A stretch of 64,000 nt of DNA, from the NCBI GenBank assembly GCA_946641515.1, contig CAMPBT010000002.1:186001-250000 (forward strand). The letters are read 5' to 3'. Below, piece after piece: positions 61,075-64,000 of the stretch. The stretch is from UBA3210 sp002363635 (GTDB lineage: Bacteria; Bacillota_I; Bacilli_A; RFN20; CAG-449). The position numbers were made by a program, and so were the translations under genes. The notes below the pieces were generated by a model. The model did not search any database, was not told the DNA's origin, and saw only the letters and a list, made by a program, of their open reading frames with translations. Position 1 is the stretch's first letter; every line of letters starts with the position of its first letter.

Positions 61075-62337
61075 ATGAAAATTTTATTTGTTCTAGAATG
61101 TGCAGGTTTAATGACTAATGGTACTACTGCTTCTTGTGTTCGCTTTGCAAAAGAACTCGAAGCAAAAGGACATGAAATCACGATTATTGGATGTGAACCT
61201 GATAAAAAAATTAATAACTTAAATCATTATATTAAATTGGAAAAATTCCACTTTCCTATCTTCCAAGGATTAATTGAAAAGGAAGGTTTTATGTTTGTCA
61301 AAATTGATGACGCAAAACTTGTTGAAGCAATTAAAAATACAGAATGCGTACACTGGTTCTTACCATTCAAATTAGGTAAACACGTCAAAGCAATTGCGGA
61401 TGCATATAATATTCCATGTACTGGTGCGTATCATCTCCAACCAGATTCAATTTCATCTGCAATTCATATGAATTATCGTTGGTTAAATTATTTTATCTAC
61501 AAAGGATTCCAAAAATATTTATATGACATATCTGACTATATTCACTGTCCTTCAACAATGATTGCCAATAAAGCAACTCAATACGGATATAAGAATAACT
61601 TTAGAGTTATCTCAAATGGTATATCAGATTTCTGGCATAAAGTCCCTTCAGAAAAACGTCCTGAAGATAAAGACAAAATTGTTATTACAATGGTCGGTAG
61701 ACTTGCAAGAGAAAAAAGACAAGATTTATTAATCAAAGCAGTCAAAGCATCAAAATATGAAAATAAGATTCAACTTGTTTTATGTGGACAAGGTCCAGAT
61801 AAAGCCAAATATGAAAAACTTATCAAGAAATTAAAATTTACTAACGAACCAAGAATTCAATTTTTCACTCAAGAAGATTTAAGATATTTCTTATCAAGTG
61901 CAGATTTATACGCTCATTGTTCAGACGCAGAAACTGAAGGTCTTGGATGTGTTGAAGCTTTCGCTTGCGGACTTGTTCCTATCATTTCTGATTCAGATGT
62001 CTCCGCAACAAAGCAATTTGCGATTTCTCACCATTCATTATTTAAACACGGTTCATATAAGTCTTTAGCAAATAGAATTGATTATTGGATTGAACATCCT
62101 GATCAAGTAGAAAAATACAAAGACATTTATATTAAAGAAGCTGAATCATATGCTTTACCATTACAAGTAGAACGTATGGAACAGTTCTTTAATGATGCAA
62201 TCAACCAAAAAATGCAAGGCTTAGATAAATGGTCAACTAATCCTACAAGAGCAGAATACCGTTATCAAAAGCGCATCTTTAAGAAATTATTAAAGAAAGG
62301 TAAAATAGATTCTTTACCTGAATCATTACAAAAATAA
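61075..62337 (+). CDS. Glycosyltransferase family 4 protein
   Basis: 420 residues from ATG 61075, with AAAGGAG upstream (earlier start at 60982 has none). Two-domain GT-B: N-terminal ECAGLMTNGTTASCVRFAKEL, then GRLAREKRQDLLIKA and EGLGCVEAFACGLVPII, with the EX7E-type site. It could be a lipid or polysaccharide transferase; diacylglycerol glucosyltransferases of low-GC bacteria belong to this group, so a role in membrane glycolipid or surface glycan is inferred. No neighbouring sugar genes. Confidence 0.82.
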   Translation: MKILFVLECAGLMTNGTTASCVRFAKELEAKGHEITIIGCEPDKKINNLNHYIKLEKFHFPIFQGLIEKEGFMFVKIDDAKLVEAIKNTECVHWFLPFKLGKHVKAIADAYNIPCTGAYHLQPDSISSAIHMNYRWLNYFIYKGFQKYLYDISDYIHCPSTMIANKATQYGYKNNFRVISNGISDFWHKVPSEKRPEDKDKIVITMVGRLAREKRQDLLIKAVKASKYENKIQLVLCGQGPDKAKYEKLIKKLKFTNEPRIQFFTQEDLRYFLSSADLYAHCSDAETEGLGCVEAFACGLVPIISDSDVSATKQFAISHHSLFKHGSYKSLANRIDYWIEHPDQVEKYKDIYIKEAESYALPLQVERMEQFFNDAINQKMQGLDKWSTNPTRAEYRYQKRIFKKLLKKGKIDSLPESLQK

Positions 62338-62358
62338 AACATAACCATAAGTTGTAAA

Positions 62359-62394
62359 AAAAGTATAATGGACGTTTTTGAACATTATACTTTT
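62359..62394. terminator. Bidirectional terminator
   Basis: Perfect stem AAAAGTATAATG / CATTATACTTTT with a 12-base loop, ends of the glycosyltransferase and the ABC gene behind it. Confidence 0.8.
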
Positions 62395-62398
62395 CTTT

Positions 62399-63103
62399 TT
62401 ACCATTCAATTTCACTTGGTTTCTTTGGTTTATCATTAATTTTATCTTCAATGATTTTACCATCAGAAATTTTAATTACTCTACTTGCGCATTCTGCAAT
62501 ATTTGAATTGTGAGTAACGATAATAACTGTCTTATTATATTGTACTGAAACATCATGTAATAAGGTTAAGATCTGTTCTCCAGTTTTTGAATCTAAAGCA
62601 CCTGTAGGTTCATCACATAATAATAATGTTGGATTTTTAGTAACCGCACGAGCAATCGCAACACGCTGCTGTTCTCCACCTGACATTTGAGAAGGAAAAC
62701 TATTTTTTCTATCCTTTAACCCTACTTGATTAATGATATCTTCTGAATTAAGAGGTTCTAAAGCAACAGAAGCCGCAAGTTCAACATTTTCTAAAGCAGT
62801 CAAATTAGGCATTAAATTATAGAATTGGAAAACAAAGCCAATATCATGTCTTCTAAAGACCGCTAATTCTTGAGAAGTAAATTTAACTACATCCTTATCA
62901 TTGATTATATATGAACCAGAAGTAGCCTTATCCATACCGCCAAGAATATTTAATAAAGTTGATTTACCTGCACCAGAAGCACCGAGAATTACACAAAAAG
63001 TACCTTGAGGTAAAGTAAAAGAAACATCATTTAATGCAACAACTTCGTTATCTTGATTTTGATTATAAATCTTAGTTAGATTTTGAACTTTAATTTCTTT
63101 CAT
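62399..63103 (-). CDS. ABC transporter ATP-binding protein (MacB/LolD type)
   Basis: 234 residues: Walker A GASGAGKS (39-46), Q-loop QFYNLMPNLTALENVELA, signature MSGGEQQRVAIARA, Walker B LLCDEPTGALD. The Q-loop and GEQQRVAIARA are the marks of the LolCDE/MacB/peptide-efflux family. It is the motor for the FtsX-like permease just upstream (63115). Confidence 0.92.
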   Translation of the reverse strand: MKEIKVQNLTKIYNQNQDNEVVALNDVSFTLPQGTFCVILGASGAGKSTLLNILGGMDKATSGSYIINDKDVVKFTSQELAVFRRHDIGFVFQFYNLMPNLTALENVELAASVALEPLNSEDIINQVGLKDRKNSFPSQMSGGEQQRVAIARAVTKNPTLLLCDEPTGALDSKTGEQILTLLHDVSVQYNKTVIIVTHNSNIAECASRVIKISDGKIIEDKINDKPKKPSEIEW

Positions 63104-63114
63104 CTTTTTCTCCT

Positions 63115-64000
63115 TTACTCAACACTCTTTAATGATTCAACCATTTGAATTCTTCTAGTCATAAATGAGAAATAACTATTTATAACTACTGAAACAATAA
63201 AAGTTAATATAAATGAGATCGCGTAAGTTAATAAATTAATATTATATAAATATTCTACAAGGGTTACTCTATTTGTTTCCATTACTGCAAGCATAAATGG
63301 ATATCCAAGAGCAAGTCCAATTAAAGAACCAATAAAAGTTAATGTTAATGATTCTATTAATAAAGACAAGGCTATTTCTTTTTTAAAGAAGCCTAAGACT
63401 TTTAATGTCGCGATATCTCTAGTTCTTTGTTTATAATTCATAAGCGCTAAATTGTATAAAACAACTAAAGCAAGTAAGATAGCAAAGATTTTTACAGCAT
63501 TAGTCATAACTAGAATTCCACTCATAACTGAATTAATATTCTCTCTCCAATCATTTTGAGTTTGAGTTTTAGAAACATAATCTAGTTTTTGAATTTCTTT
63601 GCATGCATCTTCAACGCTTACCACATTTTCATCGACGTTAACAAAGATATTCTGATAATCTAAATCTTGTCCTTCAAATAATGGATGTAACGAATCAATC
63701 ATTACATAGTTATAAACAAATGATTCATATACTTGACCAATCTTAGTTAATGAAGTTAGACCATTATAAGAAATAGTAACTTCATCGCCTTCTTTTAACC
63801 CCATCTCTCTAGCATATTTAATTGGTATACCGATTTCATCATTTGCAAAATCTAAATCTAGATGAGAATCTTTAATCTCTTTTTCAATGACATAAAGAGG
63901 CTTATTATAACGTTTATTAGTACTTGGTATAGTAACCAATGATATGCCTGTAAAATATCCTTCTACTGACTCAATACCTTCAATATTATTTAAAATATCA
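63115..64000 (-). CDS. FtsX-like ABC permease, C-terminal part (5' end outside window)
   Basis: The frame stays open to base 64000, giving 295 residues of the C-terminal half. An extracytoplasmic region comes first, with a soluble part up to about residue 150, and then three membrane helices (LALVVLYNLALM; LTFIGSLIGLALGYPF; ISFILTFIVSVVI) as in FtsX-like permeases. DIATLKVLGFFKKEI is the coupling-helix segment. The stop is 11 bases before the ATPase start, so both form one transporter. Confidence 0.88.
   Translation of the reverse strand, partial: DILNNIEGIESVEGYFTGISLVTIPSTNKRYNKPLYVIEKEIKDSHLDLDFANDEIGIPIKYAREMGLKEGDEVTISYNGLTSLTKIGQVYESFVYNYVMIDSLHPLFEGQDLDYQNIFVNVDENVVSVEDACKEIQKLDYVSKTQTQNDWRENINSVMSGILVMTNAVKIFAILLALVVLYNLALMNYKQRTRDIATLKVLGFFKKEIALSLLIESLTLTFIGSLIGLALGYPFMLAVMETNRVTLVEYLYNINLLTYAISFILTFIVSVVINSYFSFMTRRIQMVESLKSVE

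Overview
The window is AT-rich, densely packed bacterial chromosome. It suggests a low-GC Firmicute (Bacilli/Erysipelotrichia side, close to the wall-less Mollicute relatives). The evidence is Shine-Dalgarno sites of the AGGAGG type, AddAB instead of RecBCD, a CcpA-like LacI regulator, CIRCE-controlled clpB, KtrAB, a heterodimeric ABC exporter and lipoproteins with Ser/Glu-rich linkers. The genetic code is standard: every tryptophan in the predicted proteins is TGG. TGA is very rare as a stop, seen here only in aroEK and in one broken gene. No intergenic gap exceeds 300 bases.

Layout. 1-4984: the 3' end of a GH2 glycosidase, a YcxB-like membrane protein, then an oxaloacetate decarboxylase sodium-pump operon (oadA-oadG-biotin carrier-oadB) ending in its own biotin ligase. 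4974-8946: a heterodimeric ABC exporter divergent from a DtxR-type metal regulator. 8972-11533: CarD-like regulator, a 56-aa zinc-ribbon protein, tRNA-Asp and tRNA-Phe, an orphan nuclease-like gene, then initiator tRNA-Met on the other strand. 11534-13195: nucleoside kinase with a TGS-like N-terminus and an upstream cre-like site. 13221-23529: a long minus-strand operon carrying aroB-aroC-aroEK(fusion)-aroQ-aroA-tyrA-Nudix-U32 peptidase and two poorly characterised genes. 23609-28972: secreted endonuclease I lipoprotein, YolD/Y-family polymerase pair, methyltransferase, EEP-family phosphatase. 29186-35425: KtrBA, an S41-type lipoprotein, a small ORF, nitroreductase, WYL regulator. 35455-41709: PlsC and AddAB. 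41854-46386: LacI regulator with a multi-palindrome promoter, DeoC, diacylglycerol kinase, L32, DAHP synthase and chorismate mutase. 46492-51971: MtaB, an unknown gene, RsmE, ClpB (two CIRCE elements). 52120-57752: tRNA-Thr, YccF, HAD hydrolase, FAD oxidoreductase, Upp, tiny ORFs, atypical thioredoxin reductase, glutathione peroxidase. 57941-64000: frameshifted DUF4143-type ATPase beside a 3' fragment of tRNA-Arg, ABC-2 transporter, glycosyltransferase, and a LolD/FtsX-type transporter running off the window.

How the parts fit. The two aro loci together encode the route from erythrose-4-phosphate/PEP to chorismate, and on to prephenate and 4-hydroxyphenylpyruvate; prephenate dehydratase and the aminotransferase are not here. 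The oad operon would couple oxaloacetate decarboxylation to sodium export in a fermentative cell. Thiol/redox defence is represented by glutathione peroxidase and a thioredoxin reductase that lacks the usual NADPH motifs.

Most unusual items: a 16-bp near-perfect inverted copy of the initiator tRNA anticodon arm in the promoter region of its own gene, with a weaker analogue for tRNA-Phe, both flanking an orphan nuclease-like gene; the tRNA-Arg fragment beside a decayed ATPase gene; the NADPH-motif-less thioredoxin reductase; the AroE-AroK fusion; and an unannotated 30-codon ORF with its own Shine-Dalgarno and terminator.
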